Counted from the stretch's first letter, positions 37,267 to 46,735 are shown. The stretch: DNA of 64,000 nt from Novosphingobium sp. 28-62-57 (GCA_002256985.1 NCGO01000002.1:186001-250000); one strand, 5' to 3'. A program made the numbers and translations. The notes: generated from the sequence alone by a model not told the origin.

Positions 37267-38532
37267 TTGAAAATTGCCATTCTCGGTCTCGGCTACGTGG
37301 GCTGCACGGCCGCTGGCTGCATTGCCAGCCAAGGTCATCATGTCATCGGGATTGATGTTAATCCCGGCAAAGTCGAAACGCTCAACTCTGGCCGCTCACC
37401 GGTCTATGAGCCGGGCCTTGATGATCTGATTGGCAAGGCGCGCGCCGAAGGGCGGCTCGAGGCCGTTACCGAAATCGGTGACAAGCTCGACGATTGCGAC
37501 ATTGCGATTGTTTGCGTTGGCACGCCCAGCGGCGTCGATGGCGCACACAACATGGGCTACATCGTGCAGGTCACGCGCGCGATCGCCACGGCCGTAAAAC
37601 CGGATCGCGCCACGCCGCTGACCGTGGTCTATCGCTCCACCATGCGCCCCGGCACGACCGAGCAGATGATCGCACCGATCTTCCATTCGCTGATTGGTGA
37701 GAATTGTGACCGGGTGATCGAGCTGGTCTATAACCCCGAATTTCTGCGCGAAGCGACGGCAATCGAGGATTACTTCAACCCGCCCAAGATCGTGCTTGGC
37801 ACAATTGGCGGTGAACCTTCCGAAAAGATGGTCGCGCTTCACGAAGGCATTGATGCGCCGATCTTCCATGTCGGCATCCGCGAGGCGGAGATCACCAAAT
37901 TCGTCGATAACACATGGCACGCCGTGAAGGTCGCCTTCGCCAACGAAGTGGGGCGCGTGTGCCAGAATCTCGGCATTTCGGCCCGTCAGGTGCACCAGAT
38001 TTTCGTCTCGGACACCAAGCTCAATATCTCGGCCTATTACACCCGTCCCGGCGGCCCCTTTGGCGGATCGTGCCTGCCCAAGGACGTGCGCGCGCTGCAG
38101 CATATTGCAGCAGACACAGGCTCGCAGACGCACCTTGTGGACTCTCTGCTGCGCAGCAATGACGCGCACAAACATCACCAGTTCCTGCAAGTGACGCAAG
38201 GACTTGAGCCCGGTGCGCGCGTGCTGCTGGTCGGCCTGTCATTCAAAGCCGATACCGACGATCTGCGCGAAAGCCCGGCGGTGGACATGGCGCGCAAGTT
38301 GCTCGATGCGGGCTATGCGCTTGATGTCTATGATCCGCAGTTGAAGCCGGAAAGCCTCGTCGGCCAGAACCTGGGCTATGCCTATGCCATCCTGCCATCC
38401 ATCGATGGCTTGCTTGTGGACAAGGCGACCGCGCAAAGCCGCGATTACGGCGTGATCGTGGCCACCAATCGCCTGATCAAGGACCTCGATCTGGGTGACA
38501 AGCGGGTCGTCGATGTGAGTGCGATTGCATGA
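37267..38532 (+). CDS. UDP-glucose/GDP-mannose 6-dehydrogenase family protein
   Basis: 421-residue NAD-dependent enzyme that oxidises a nucleotide sugar to its uronic acid. The Rossmann start is KIAILGLGYVGCTAAGC. The catalytic Cys lies in GGPFGGSCLPKDVRAL (about residue 265) and the C-terminal domain in VLLVGLSFKADTDDLRESP. PFGGSCLPKD and the general layout are closer to AlgD-type GDP-mannose dehydrogenase than to E. coli Ugd, but the substrate is not fixed by motif alone. The start is TTG with CGGGAG 6 nt upstream. The stop overlaps the next glycosyltransferase (ATGA). Confidence 0.9.
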   Translation: MKIAILGLGYVGCTAAGCIASQGHHVIGIDVNPGKVETLNSGRSPVYEPGLDDLIGKARAEGRLEAVTEIGDKLDDCDIAIVCVGTPSGVDGAHNMGYIVQVTRAIATAVKPDRATPLTVVYRSTMRPGTTEQMIAPIFHSLIGENCDRVIELVYNPEFLREATAIEDYFNPPKIVLGTIGGEPSEKMVALHEGIDAPIFHVGIREAEITKFVDNTWHAVKVAFANEVGRVCQNLGISARQVHQIFVSDTKLNISAYYTRPGGPFGGSCLPKDVRALQHIAADTGSQTHLVDSLLRSNDAHKHHQFLQVTQGLEPGARVLLVGLSFKADTDDLRESPAVDMARKLLDAGYALDVYDPQLKPESLVGQNLGYAYAILPSIDGLLVDKATAQSRDYGVIVATNRLIKDLDLGDKRVVDVSAIA

Positions 38533-39797
38533 ATGCGGTTGCCGCGCCCGCTTCCTCCACCGTGGCGGACTTTGAATTCCCGACCGAGATTCCCGGCCTT
38601 CCGCTCAAGGGCAAGAAGGTGCTGATCGTGGTTGAGAACCTGCCCCTGCCATTTGATCGGCGCGTATGGCAGGAAGCGCGCACGCTCAAGGCAGCAGGTG
38701 CGCTCGTTTCGATCATCTGCCCCACCGGCAAGGGCTATGAAAAGCGCTTTGAGGTGATCGACGGCATCGACATCCACCGCCACCCGCTGCCGATCGAGGC
38801 CAGCGGCGCGCTTGGCTTCCTGCTCGAATATGGCGCAGCGCTGTTCTATGAAACGGTGCTGACGTGGAAGATCTTCTTCAAGCGCGGCATCGATGTGATC
38901 CAGGGCTGCAATCCGCCCGACCTGATCTTCCTCGTCGCGCTGCCGCTCAAACTGTTCGGCGTGAAGTATATTTTCGACCATCACGACATCAATCCAGAGT
39001 TGTACGAAGCCAAGTTCGACAAGCGCGGCTTCTTCTGGAAGCTGATGGTCCTGTTCGAAAAACTGACCTTCAAGGCCGCCGATGTCTCGATGGCCACGAA
39101 CCAGTCCTACCGCCAGATTGCCATAGAGCGGGGCGGCATGGCTCCGGACAAGGTCTTTGTCGTGCGCTCCGGCCCCGATCTCAGCCGCCTCAAGCGCGTG
39201 CCTCCGGTGGAAAGCTGGAAGAACGGGCGCAAGTACCTTGTCGGCTATGTCGGGGTGATGGGCGATCAGGAAGGCATCGATCTGCTGATCGATTCGGTTG
39301 ACCATATCGTCCGGGGGATGGGGCGCGAAGATATCCAGTTCTGCCTCGTTGGCGGTGGGCCGAGCCTGACCAAGCTCAAGGCTCTGGTTGCCGAAAAGGG
39401 CCTGGCAGACTTTATCCACTTCACCGGTCGTGCGCCCGATCAAGACCTGTTCGAAGTGCTCTCGACCATGGACGTTGGCGTCAACCCCGACCGGGTCAAC
39501 GCGATGAACGACAAGTCCACGATGAACAAGATCATGGAATACATGAGTCTCGAAAAAGCCATCGTACAGTTCGATGTAACCGAAGGTCGTTTCTCGGCGC
39601 TGGACGCTTCGCTCTATGCCAAGGCGAACGATCCGGTCGATATGGCCGAGAAAATCGTCGAACTGATCGAGGACCCGGTGCGCCGTGCAGAAATGGGACG
39701 TTTCGGACGGCAGCGGGTTGAGACCGAACTCAACTGGGGCCACCAGATCACGCCGTTGCTTGCTGCCTACCGCAAGGCCCTGCGCATCAATGCCTGA
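38529..39797 (+). CDS. Glycosyltransferase family 4 protein
   Basis: 422-residue GT-B glycosyltransferase. The N-terminal domain has VLIVVENLPLPFDRRVWQEA, a common GT4 opening; the C-terminal domain has LVGYVGVMGDQEGIDLLI, YLVG, and NKIMEYMSLEKAIV. It presumably adds a sugar to the lipid-linked repeat unit, with the preceding dehydrogenase supplying a uronic-acid donor. Overlapping ATGA coupling to that gene supports joint action. Confidence 0.9.
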   Translation: MNAVAAPASSTVADFEFPTEIPGLPLKGKKVLIVVENLPLPFDRRVWQEARTLKAAGALVSIICPTGKGYEKRFEVIDGIDIHRHPLPIEASGALGFLLEYGAALFYETVLTWKIFFKRGIDVIQGCNPPDLIFLVALPLKLFGVKYIFDHHDINPELYEAKFDKRGFFWKLMVLFEKLTFKAADVSMATNQSYRQIAIERGGMAPDKVFVVRSGPDLSRLKRVPPVESWKNGRKYLVGYVGVMGDQEGIDLLIDSVDHIVRGMGREDIQFCLVGGGPSLTKLKALVAEKGLADFIHFTGRAPDQDLFEVLSTMDVGVNPDRVNAMNDKSTMNKIMEYMSLEKAIVQFDVTEGRFSALDASLYAKANDPVDMAEKIVELIEDPVRRAEMGRFGRQRVETELNWGHQITPLLAAYRKALRINA

Positions 39798-39846
39798 TCG
39801 GGCCTCTCGATCCGTAACGCCCCCCGGCGATGCGGGGCCGGTCCGG

Positions 39847-40437
39847 CTAGCGACGAATCTTCCGCGCCAATACCTGCACATATCGCACAGACGCGCCGCC
39901 GACCACGAAGGTCGAACCAATGTCGAGCAGCCAGTTGAGGCGTGGACCGCGGAACAGCAGCACGTCGAGCATGTGCAGGGATACCAGCCGCAGAATCACC
40001 AGCATGACCATGGTGCTTGCGGCCAGGATCGCAAAAACCACAATGCGCGAAGGGCCGGAGCGGCGCAGCATCCCGCCTTTGACCATCAGCGCGAATCCGC
40101 CCATCGCACCGAGCGAAGTGACCACGATGATGAGACTGGCCAGAATCGCCTGGTACTCGCGCCGCTGCTGGTAGACGCCATCGGCCTGCAGGCCGCCGCG
40201 CAGCCATATGCGCAAGGCTTCCTCGATCCCGAACTGGCGCGAAATCGCAAGCGCGACGAACAGCGCTGCAATGATCAGCCACATCCGCCCATGCCACGCA
40301 GGAGCACGGACGCCGCCAGCCTTTCCGCTGGTCTTTCCGCCAGCCTTTCCGCCAGCTTTTCCAAGCGCCGCGAGTGCAGCCCAGAAAGCGAGCGCAGCGG
40401 CTACGAGATAGAGAATCACAGCAATCGTGGTCAGCAT
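39847..40437 (-). CDS. Hypothetical membrane protein with GKAGG repeats
   Basis: 196 residues with about five hydrophobic segments (start to 25, 50-66, 95-118, 130-155, 165-185). Between the first two is a Lys/Gly-rich loop, GKAGGKAGGKTSGKAGG, encoded by four 12-bp tandem units (40315-40362). No domain recognised. It lies antisense between glycosyltransferase and export genes, facing the wza-like gene across about 280 bp. A role in polysaccharide export is possible only by position. Confidence 0.6.
   Translation of the reverse strand: MLTTIAVILYLVAAALAFWAALAALGKAGGKAGGKTSGKAGGVRAPAWHGRMWLIIAALFVALAISRQFGIEEALRIWLRGGLQADGVYQQRREYQAILASLIIVVTSLGAMGGFALMVKGGMLRRSGPSRIVVFAILAASTMVMLVILRLVSLHMLDVLLFRGPRLNWLLDIGSTFVVGGASVRYVQVLARKIRR
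40315..40362 (-). repeat. Four tandem 12-bp units coding GK(A/T)(G/S)-type repeats
   Basis: Plus-strand units GCCAGCCTTTCC, GCTGGTCTTTCC, GCCAGCCTTTCC and GCCAGCTTTTCC follow head to tail. They encode the basic loop of the membrane protein. Frame-neutral unit length permits copy variation. Confidence 0.9.
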
Positions 40438-40547
40438 TCAGGTCACCTGCAGTATCAGGGTCCCGGCGTCGTGGCAGACATGCGCGCCGCAGCGCAACAT
40501 CATGGTGCGCCGAACACGCCCCGCGATCTGCAAAGCGCGCCCTTCCC

Positions 40548-40607
40548 AGATCGCCGGGCCCCAGATTGCCGGGCCCCAGATTCCCGGGCTCCAGATTCCC
40601 GGACGGG
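40548..40607. repeat. Four tandem 15-bp repeats upstream of the export gene
   Basis: Units AGATCGCCGGGCCCC, AGATTGCCGGGCCCC, AGATTCCCGGGCTCC and AGATTCCCGGACGGG run consecutively. They are noncoding, about 110 bp before the wza-like start, in the divergent spacer. Possible roles are a regulator array or simple slippage. Three frames are open, but no protein similarity supports translation. Confidence 0.85.
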
Positions 40608-40716
40608 GCCCTGCTGGCCAAAAGCAACAGGTTTGGCAAGACTTGCACTCGCATCGGGCCGCGCCTATGCCAAGAATACTTACTTTTTTGACAGGTCTTT
40701 CAGGGTGAATGCTGGC

Positions 40717-41433
40717 ATGAACGGAACAAGAGCTCGCTGCACTGCAAGAACCGCAGTGGTCAGCTTACTCGCCCTCGGCATCGCAGGTTGCAGCTCAGGG
40801 CCCAGCGCGCGGGTCGGTCTGGTTGATCAGACGCCTTCGGCGGCACTGGGTCAGCAAGACTATTCCGGCGTCGAATCCAGCACTTATACGCTGCGCCCGT
40901 CCGATGTTGTTTCGGTCACCGTGTTCCTTGAACCCGATCTTTCGATTGCCAGCGTGCCGGTCGGTGCAGACGGCAATCTATCAATGCCCTTGATCGGTGC
41001 GATCAGGGTTGACGGGATGACCACCCGCGATCTGGAAAAGGCGGTCGCCGAGCGGCTGGTCAAAGCTGACATTCGCGAACCGCGCGTGTCGGCCAATGTC
41101 ATGCAGTTTGGCTCGCACCTCGTCACGGTCGAAGGCTCGGTTGAAAAGCCGGGCATGTATCCGTTCAAGCCGGGTACCCGCCTTTCTGGCGCAATCGCGC
41201 TGGCTGCCGGGCTGAAGCGTGAGGCCAAGCTTGGCGAGGTTGCCGTGTTCCGCCAGACCGGGGCTGGTATGGCCGTTGCCAAGTTTGATTACGGGGCTGT
41301 GCGATCGGGCACCATGCTTGATCCAATCCTGTTGCCAAGTGACCGGATCGTGGTGGGCACTTCGGGTCTTTCGCTGTTCTGGCAGGATCTGCTCAAGACG
41401 CTGCCCGCCTTTGCGCTATTTACCAACCTGTAA
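40717..41433 (+). CDS. Polysaccharide export outer-membrane lipoprotein (Wza-like)
   Basis: 238 residues. The leader ends VVSLLALGIAGCSSG, a lipobox with Cys about residue 23. A polysaccharide-export domain follows (YTLRPSDVVSVTVFLEPDLS, VGADGNLSMPLIGAIRVDG), then an SLBB domain (VTVEGSVEKPGMYPFKPGT). It is shorter than E. coli Wza, lacking the C-terminal membrane helix. A GTG at 40705 is an alternative start. It should form the periplasmic/outer-membrane channel working with the Wzc-like protein encoded next. Confidence 0.9.
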   Translation: MNGTRARCTARTAVVSLLALGIAGCSSGPSARVGLVDQTPSAALGQQDYSGVESSTYTLRPSDVVSVTVFLEPDLSIASVPVGADGNLSMPLIGAIRVDGMTTRDLEKAVAERLVKADIREPRVSANVMQFGSHLVTVEGSVEKPGMYPFKPGTRLSGAIALAAGLKREAKLGEVAVFRQTGAGMAVAKFDYGAVRSGTMLDPILLPSDRIVVGTSGLSLFWQDLLKTLPAFALFTNL

Positions 41434-41445
41434 TGGGCTGATTGG

Positions 41446-41476
41446 GGCAGGGCCGCCATGGGTCCCTGCCATTTTT
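41446..41476 (+). terminator. Rho-independent terminator between export and kinase genes
   Basis: GGCAGGG (41446-41452) pairs with CCCTGCC (41464-41470) across an 11-nt loop, followed at once by ATTTTT. It lies 12 bp after the wza-like stop and about 70 bp before the wzc-like start, inside what is otherwise a co-directional pair, so it probably attenuates rather than fully ends transcription. Confidence 0.75.
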
Positions 41477-41543
41477 GGTTCAGTCCCTCTCCGTGGTCCT
41501 ACCGAGCCGACTGCACGCTGATTTCTAGAAGGTTTCTCCCGGA

Positions 41544-43739
41544 ATGAACAACGCCACTTACAGTCGATCGCCCGCAGAGCAGGCCCTGCTTGACGATGGC
41601 GAGACCGGCGGATCGTTCAGCAATCTGCTGAACATGACCATGGTCCGGGGCATTCTTTACAGGCAGCGCTTCATGCTGCTGGGAATCATCGGACTCGCAC
41701 TGGTCAGCGCGCTGGTCGTCACGTTGCTCACGCGGCCAATCTACAGCGCATCGGCAACGGTGCAGATTGAACCTTACGCAGCCTATATCGTTGAGGGACA
41801 AAGCCTCTCGCCTGATATCCCAGTCAACCAGATTGACCGGTTCATGAAAACGCAGGCCACGGTCATCACCAGCCGCCGCATAGCCTATCAAGTGGTCGAT
41901 GCGCGCAAACTCGCTGACCGTGAGGATTTCCTCGGGGAAATGGCCACCAAGCGCCCTGAAGACATGAACGAGGCACAATGGAAGAATGCCCGGCGCGAGG
42001 CGGCTGCGGCGATGGTATCAAGCGGGACGCAGGTTACGATCCCCATCGAAACCCGGGTCATCACGATCAGCTATTCCTCCCCCAGCCCGGCCTTGGCGGC
42101 TGAACTGGCTAATGCCGTAACCGATGTTTTCGTTCAGGAAGAACTGCGCCGCAGCCTTGAAACCAATGCTTATGCGCAAAACTACCTGAAAGGCGAAATC
42201 ATCAAGCTGCAAGCGCGGCTGCAGGAAGCCGAAGAAGCCACCAATTCCTATGCCCGTATCAATGGCATCGTGGCGCAGGCACCGGTGGTATCGCAAGGGA
42301 CCGAAGGCCAAGATAGCGTTGCCCAGACCGTGACCGTGGCCAATCTGGCCAGCGTCAACGAAAGCTACACCGCCACGCGCGCCAAGCGCATCGCCGCCGA
42401 ACAGCGGTGGAATGCGATTGCCAATGTGCCTGCAACCCAGCTTCCCGAAGTGCAGCAGAACAGCGCGATCCAGAACATGATCTCGGATCGCTCAAAGGCC
42501 ATCACCGAGGTTTCGCAACTGCGCCAGCGCTATGGTGAAACCTATCCGCGCCTGCGCGAACTCAATGCGCAAGTCACCTCGCTGACCGCCCAGATCAATC
42601 GCGCGTCAACCGATGTAAAGAACGCCATCCGCGATGAATTCGTGATTGCACAGCGGCAGGAACAGGCGCTCGAAGGCGAACTTTCGAACGTGTCGGGCAA
42701 GACGCTGGAAGAGCAGGACCGCCGCGTCCGCTTCAACATGCTCGATCGCGAAGCTTCGGCCCTGCGCACGCAAGTGGCATCGCTGCTGAACCGTTACAAC
42801 GAGATTTCGGCAGCCGCCAATCTCAAAACTGGCATAAGCACCAAGCTCGATGCGGCGCAGGTTCCCGGTGGTCCGGTATCGCCAAACCTGCCCAAAAACT
42901 TGCTGATCGGTCTGTTCCTGGGCGGCGCGCTGGCTCTGGCTGTGGCCGTGCTGCGTGAAGCCTTCGATGATCGTCTGCGCACCACCGAAGATGTGGAGCG
43001 CAAGCTTGGCCTGCCCTTGCTCGGCTACACGCCGGATATTTCGGACCGCAATATTGCGGACGAAGTGTCCGATCCGTTCAGCGTGCTGATGGAGGCTTAC
43101 TCCTCGATCCGCACCTCGATCGACTTCGCCGTGCCGGGCAAGCACCGCGTGCTGCAGATCACCAGCAGTGAACCGTTCGAAGGCAAATCGCTGACTGCGG
43201 CGACCATTGCCCGCAAATATGCGCAGCTTGGCCGCAAGACGCTGCTGATCGACGCCGACTTGCGCAAGCCCTCGCTCTTTGCCCTGTTCGGCCAGACGCG
43301 CCCCAAGGTGGGCTTCGTCGAAGTGCTGCTGGGCGATGTCAGCTTTGAAGACGCGCTGATCAAAGGCACGCCGGAAAACCTCGATGTGATCCCGGTCGCG
43401 CAGTCAAAGGTCAACCCGGTCGAACTGCTCTCGTCGCAAGTGCTGATCGATTTCGTTGAGAAGTACCGTCAGGAATATTCCCTGATCATCTTTGACTCGG
43501 TCCCCGTCATGGGTCTGGCGGACGCACCGCTGCTGTCGCGCATTGCCGATGCCACGGTGTTCATCGTCGAAGCCAACCGCGCCCACTATGGTCAGGCCAA
43601 GACGGCCATCCGCCGCCTGCTGGGCGCTGGCGCCAAGATCGCAGGCGTCGTGCTGACCAAGTATCGCGCGGCCGATGCCGGCATGTCCTACGATTATCAC
43701 TACCAGTACTACGCCTATGGTGAGCGTCCGAAGGACTGA
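41544..43739 (+). CDS. Polysaccharide chain-length determinant/tyrosine autokinase (Wzc/ExoP-like)
   Basis: 731 residues. The N-terminal Wzz domain has membrane segment MLLGIIGLALVSALVVTLL (about 34-52) and a second one near 455-472 (LLIGLFLGGALALAVAVL). A long coiled-coil region lies between. The BY-kinase domain has Walker A SSEPFEGKSLTAATIA (about 540), Walker A' LLIDADLRKPSLF and Walker B LIIFDSVPVMGLAD. The C-terminus is a tyrosine cluster, YDYHYQYYAYGE, the autophosphorylation site. It controls polymer length and export with the Wza-like protein. Confidence 0.94.
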   Translation: MNNATYSRSPAEQALLDDGETGGSFSNLLNMTMVRGILYRQRFMLLGIIGLALVSALVVTLLTRPIYSASATVQIEPYAAYIVEGQSLSPDIPVNQIDRFMKTQATVITSRRIAYQVVDARKLADREDFLGEMATKRPEDMNEAQWKNARREAAAAMVSSGTQVTIPIETRVITISYSSPSPALAAELANAVTDVFVQEELRRSLETNAYAQNYLKGEIIKLQARLQEAEEATNSYARINGIVAQAPVVSQGTEGQDSVAQTVTVANLASVNESYTATRAKRIAAEQRWNAIANVPATQLPEVQQNSAIQNMISDRSKAITEVSQLRQRYGETYPRLRELNAQVTSLTAQINRASTDVKNAIRDEFVIAQRQEQALEGELSNVSGKTLEEQDRRVRFNMLDREASALRTQVASLLNRYNEISAAANLKTGISTKLDAAQVPGGPVSPNLPKNLLIGLFLGGALALAVAVLREAFDDRLRTTEDVERKLGLPLLGYTPDISDRNIADEVSDPFSVLMEAYSSIRTSIDFAVPGKHRVLQITSSEPFEGKSLTAATIARKYAQLGRKTLLIDADLRKPSLFALFGQTRPKVGFVEVLLGDVSFEDALIKGTPENLDVIPVAQSKVNPVELLSSQVLIDFVEKYRQEYSLIIFDSVPVMGLADAPLLSRIADATVFIVEANRAHYGQAKTAIRRLLGAGAKIAGVVLTKYRAADAGMSYDYHYQYYAYGERPKD

Positions 43740-43765
43740 TCATCCAGCCTGCTGGTCCCAAACAG

Positions 43766-43803
43766 AAAAGCCCGCGCAGACCTCATGGTTTGCGCGGGCT
43801 TTT
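43766..43803. terminator. Strong rho-independent terminator, bidirectional
   Basis: AAAAGCCCGCGCA (43766-43778) is complementary to TGCGCGGGCTTTT (43791-43803), a 13-bp perfect stem with a 12-nt loop and T-tracts reading both ways. It separates the kinase gene from the convergent hypothetical gene. Confidence 0.93.
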
Positions 43804-43827
43804 TCATAGCCGGTGATGCCCGCAGGT

Positions 43828-44328
43828 TCAGTCGCGGAACACTTCGCCGTGCCAATCCCAGAACCGCTGCGATGCCGGTTTCCACCGTTCCTCGCCCAGT
43901 CGCTGCTCCCAGACATCGCGCGGCGACATCCCCGAAGATGTAGCTCTGCCAGTCTCATCATAAGAGACTGAGAAGATTCGCTCACCGCGCATGATCTCGT
44001 CTGCAAGCTGAACCGTCACACTTGCGATGCAGGTGGCCAGTTCATCGCGAGCAGGCGATTGCGTTCGAACCTCGTACGCATGGGCACCGATGTGATCGTG
44101 AAATGTGGCCGTGCCCAGCGTGATCTCACCCTCGTGAATCGAGGCGGTCAGCGCACCAACAGCCTCGCACGGTGATGGCCAGCGATAGATGCGGACACCA
44201 TACTGGTTCTCGGACACTTCCGCCTGCTCCAACGGCAGCTTACCGGCGGCGGCGGCAATGAACGCCTGTTCAATCGCTTCCTCTCCCGGAAAATCGGCAG
44301 TTTCGTCGTTTTCATCCTCAGGCAGCAT
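43828..44328 (-). CDS. Hypothetical acidic protein
   Basis: 166 residues beginning MLPEDENDETADFPGEEAIE. No signal peptide or membrane segment. A Trp-rich C-terminus (DVWEQRLGEERWKPASQRFW) is the only distinctive part. The start overlaps the flippase stop by 11 bp, so it is probably translated from the same mRNA as the flippase. No family recognised. Confidence 0.65.
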   Translation of the reverse strand: MLPEDENDETADFPGEEAIEQAFIAAAAGKLPLEQAEVSENQYGVRIYRWPSPCEAVGALTASIHEGEITLGTATFHDHIGAHAYEVRTQSPARDELATCIASVTVQLADEIMRGERIFSVSYDETGRATSSGMSPRDVWEQRLGEERWKPASQRFWDWHGEVFRD

Positions 44329-45616
44329 GGGGTTTTCGTTCCATGTCACGGATAAAGGCGCGGTTGGCCAATAGCAGCGCCACCGCACGGCCCAGGATGG
44401 CCAGCGTGATCGCCATGGCCGCGCCGGTCAGATCGTATAGCGGGATCAGGATCAGGAACAGCGCAATGGTCACCACCGTCACCCCGATTTCGATCCGCAT
44501 GGCGATATGTTCGCGGTGCGCCATATCGAGCACGGTGCCGATGGGGCCAACCGTCACCGCGATGAACTGGCCAATGCCCAGAATGATCAAGGCGGGCGCG
44601 CCGCGCACAAAGCTCGGACCGAACAGGCCGAGCAGCCATTCGGGGAAAATGATGATCGCAATCAGCAGCGGCAGACACAGCGCGCCCCCGATCAGCCCGG
44701 TCTTGCGCGCAATGCCCAGCATCTCGCGATATTGCCGGTCGGCATAGCGCGCAGCAATGTGGCTACCGACCATCTGGTCAAACGAGTTGCGCACCAGCGT
44801 GAACAGCAGGCCAAACTGCACCGCCACGCGATAGACACCTGCCTCTGCCGGGCCATGCCATGTGCCCAGCGTGACCACCGCGATCCAGTCGCAGAAAAAG
44901 GCTGCAAGGTAGATCACCATGATACGCAGGCCCGATTTGAGCGAGACCGACTGCTCTCCATCGGGCCAACCGCGCGTGAGCTTGCGGATGCGAGTCAGGC
45001 CAAACAGCATGACAAGCACGCACGATCCGGCATAGACGACTTCAGGGGCCAGCGCTGGCAGATCGCCGCGCCACAGCCACAACCCGCCCAGCGTAAGCAG
45101 CGTCAAACCCGTGTAGGAAATCCCGTCAAGCGATTGCGACAGCAGCACATTGCCCGTGGCGCGAATCGAGGCGGAAATGGTGCGAACCATCGCGATCGAA
45201 GGCACGGCAATCGCCATGATCATCACCGGCACGAGCAATTCGGGCTGGCCCATCAGCAGGTGCGTCATCGGCCAGGCCAGCAGTGCCATGGCAAGGCCAA
45301 TGCCCGCCCCCAACATGGCCACCACTCTTAGCGCGCGCAAAATGGCGGTGCGGGCCATGCCCAGATCACCCTTGCGCCATGCCACCGCAACCGAGCGCAG
45401 CACCACGGTATCCAGCCCGATGTTGGAGGCAACCGCAAGCAATGTCGCCGTGGCCAGAGCGATCTGATAGACGCCTACGCCTTCGGCCCCCATTGCGCGC
45501 GAAATCAGCAGGTTAAGCCCGAAGCTGGCAACCGCGCCGGTGCCCTTGAGGCCAAGGCCGATCAACAGGTCCAACGCGATGCCGCGCTGCATCAGCGCCT
45601 TGATTCTGTCTCGCAT
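44318..45616 (-). CDS. Oligosaccharide flippase (Wzx/MATE-like)
   Basis: 432 residues with about 12-14 membrane segments. The N-terminal pattern GLGLKGTGAVASFGLNLLISRAMGAEGVGVYQIAL is shown in outline: key residues SRAMGAEGVGVYQ at about 38-50, typical of the polysaccharide-biosynthesis MOP exporters. It should flip the lipid-linked repeat unit across the inner membrane. It is on the opposite strand to the other exopolysaccharide genes and divergent from the GT2 gene. Confidence 0.88.
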   Translation of the reverse strand: MRDRIKALMQRGIALDLLIGLGLKGTGAVASFGLNLLISRAMGAEGVGVYQIALATATLLAVASNIGLDTVVLRSVAVAWRKGDLGMARTAILRALRVVAMLGAGIGLAMALLAWPMTHLLMGQPELLVPVMIMAIAVPSIAMVRTISASIRATGNVLLSQSLDGISYTGLTLLTLGGLWLWRGDLPALAPEVVYAGSCVLVMLFGLTRIRKLTRGWPDGEQSVSLKSGLRIMVIYLAAFFCDWIAVVTLGTWHGPAEAGVYRVAVQFGLLFTLVRNSFDQMVGSHIAARYADRQYREMLGIARKTGLIGGALCLPLLIAIIIFPEWLLGLFGPSFVRGAPALIILGIGQFIAVTVGPIGTVLDMAHREHIAMRIEIGVTVVTIALFLILIPLYDLTGAAMAITLAILGRAVALLLANRAFIRDMERKPHAA

Positions 45617-45791
45617 CGTATCTGCCCGATTCCCTATCGCCCCGGCGGCGCTGGAACCAGCATCACCATGCCGCTGCTATTACACATATGCTGCGCTGCA
45701 ACCAAGACTGTTGCGGGCAAAACCTGCCCGGGCTAAGCCTCTTTTGCCAAGCTGTTGACGGGCGCGGCGCTCACGCATGCGGGATAGGTTC

Positions 45792-46670
45792 ATGACATCA
45801 CCACGGCACGATTATTCGGTGGTCATACCCGCCCACAACGAAGCCGCCGTGATCGAGCGCTGCCTGCGCGCCGTGATGGACGATCCGCAAGGGGTGGGCG
45901 AGATCATCGTGGCGTGCAACGGTTGCACCGACGATACCGCAGCAATCGCCCGCCGCATCGCGCCCCAGGCCAAAGTGCTTGAAATCGCCAAGGGATCGAA
46001 GATTCTGGCTTTGAATCAAGGCAATGCCATGGCGACCGCGACGCCGCGCTTCTTTGTCGATGCCGATATCGTGGTCTCGGGCAAGGCCCTGCGCGCCGTG
46101 GCCGAAAAGCTGGATGACAGCAGCGAAATCCGCGCTGCCGCACCTGCGCTGAGTGTTGACCTGACCGGATGCTCGGCGCCGGTGCGGTCCTACTACAAAG
46201 TGTGGATGCAGCAGCCCTATGTGCGGGTGGGGATGGTGGGTTCGGGCTTTTTCGGCCTATCCGCCAAAGGCTTGGACGCTGTCGGCACGTTCCCCGATAT
46301 CATCGCTGATGATCTTTATGTCCGCACCCGCTTCGCACCGGAACAGCGGGCGCGGGTGGAGCGGGATGGGGCGGGAGCGCCGATCAGCTTTACGGTGTTT
46401 CCGCCGCGCGATCTGAAAACGCTGGTGCGGATCGAGGGACGGCGGCGGGCCGGAGATATGCAACTGGATCAAGCACATGCGACCGACCATTCCAAGCGGA
46501 CCACCACCGGCGGCACGCTTTTGAGTGCCCTTGGCAAGGACGGCGTCGGGCTGATCGACCTTGGCTGGTACATGATCATCAAGACCGTCGGCCGGATCAG
46601 CGCGCGCCGCAAGGTGAAGGCGAAACAGCCCATCGCATGGGCGCGTGACGACAGTTCACGGGTGAGCTGA
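45792..46670 (+). CDS. Glycosyltransferase family 2 protein
   Basis: 292 residues. The GT-A fold begins DYSVVIPAHNEAAVIERCLRAV, with CNGCTDDTAAIA and the metal-binding FFVDADIVVSG. It lacks obvious membrane segments except near the C-terminus. Two starts are possible; the ATG at 45792 has a GGGATAGG stretch just upstream and is preferred over 45777. Probably adds a sugar to the repeat unit; placed at the edge of the exopolysaccharide locus, divergent from the flippase. Confidence 0.87.
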   Translation: MTSPRHDYSVVIPAHNEAAVIERCLRAVMDDPQGVGEIIVACNGCTDDTAAIARRIAPQAKVLEIAKGSKILALNQGNAMATATPRFFVDADIVVSGKALRAVAEKLDDSSEIRAAAPALSVDLTGCSAPVRSYYKVWMQQPYVRVGMVGSGFFGLSAKGLDAVGTFPDIIADDLYVRTRFAPEQRARVERDGAGAPISFTVFPPRDLKTLVRIEGRRRAGDMQLDQAHATDHSKRTTTGGTLLSALGKDGVGLIDLGWYMIIKTVGRISARRKVKAKQPIAWARDDSSRVS

Positions 46671-46693
46671 AGGCCGTTCAGGCGTTCGCCGCT

Positions 46694-46735
46694 GCGGTTA
46701 GGTGCAGCTAGGTGCATCTAGGTGCTGTTCAGAAA
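46694..46735. repeat. 42-bp element with three 10-bp TAGGTGC repeats, copy 2
   Basis: Units TAGGTGCAGC, TAGGTGCATC and TAGGTGCTGT after GCGGT, ending TCAGAAA. 38 of 42 positions match copy 1 at 18163-18204 in the same plus-strand orientation. It lies 23 bp after the glycosyltransferase stop and about 160 bp before arsR. Confidence 0.85.
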
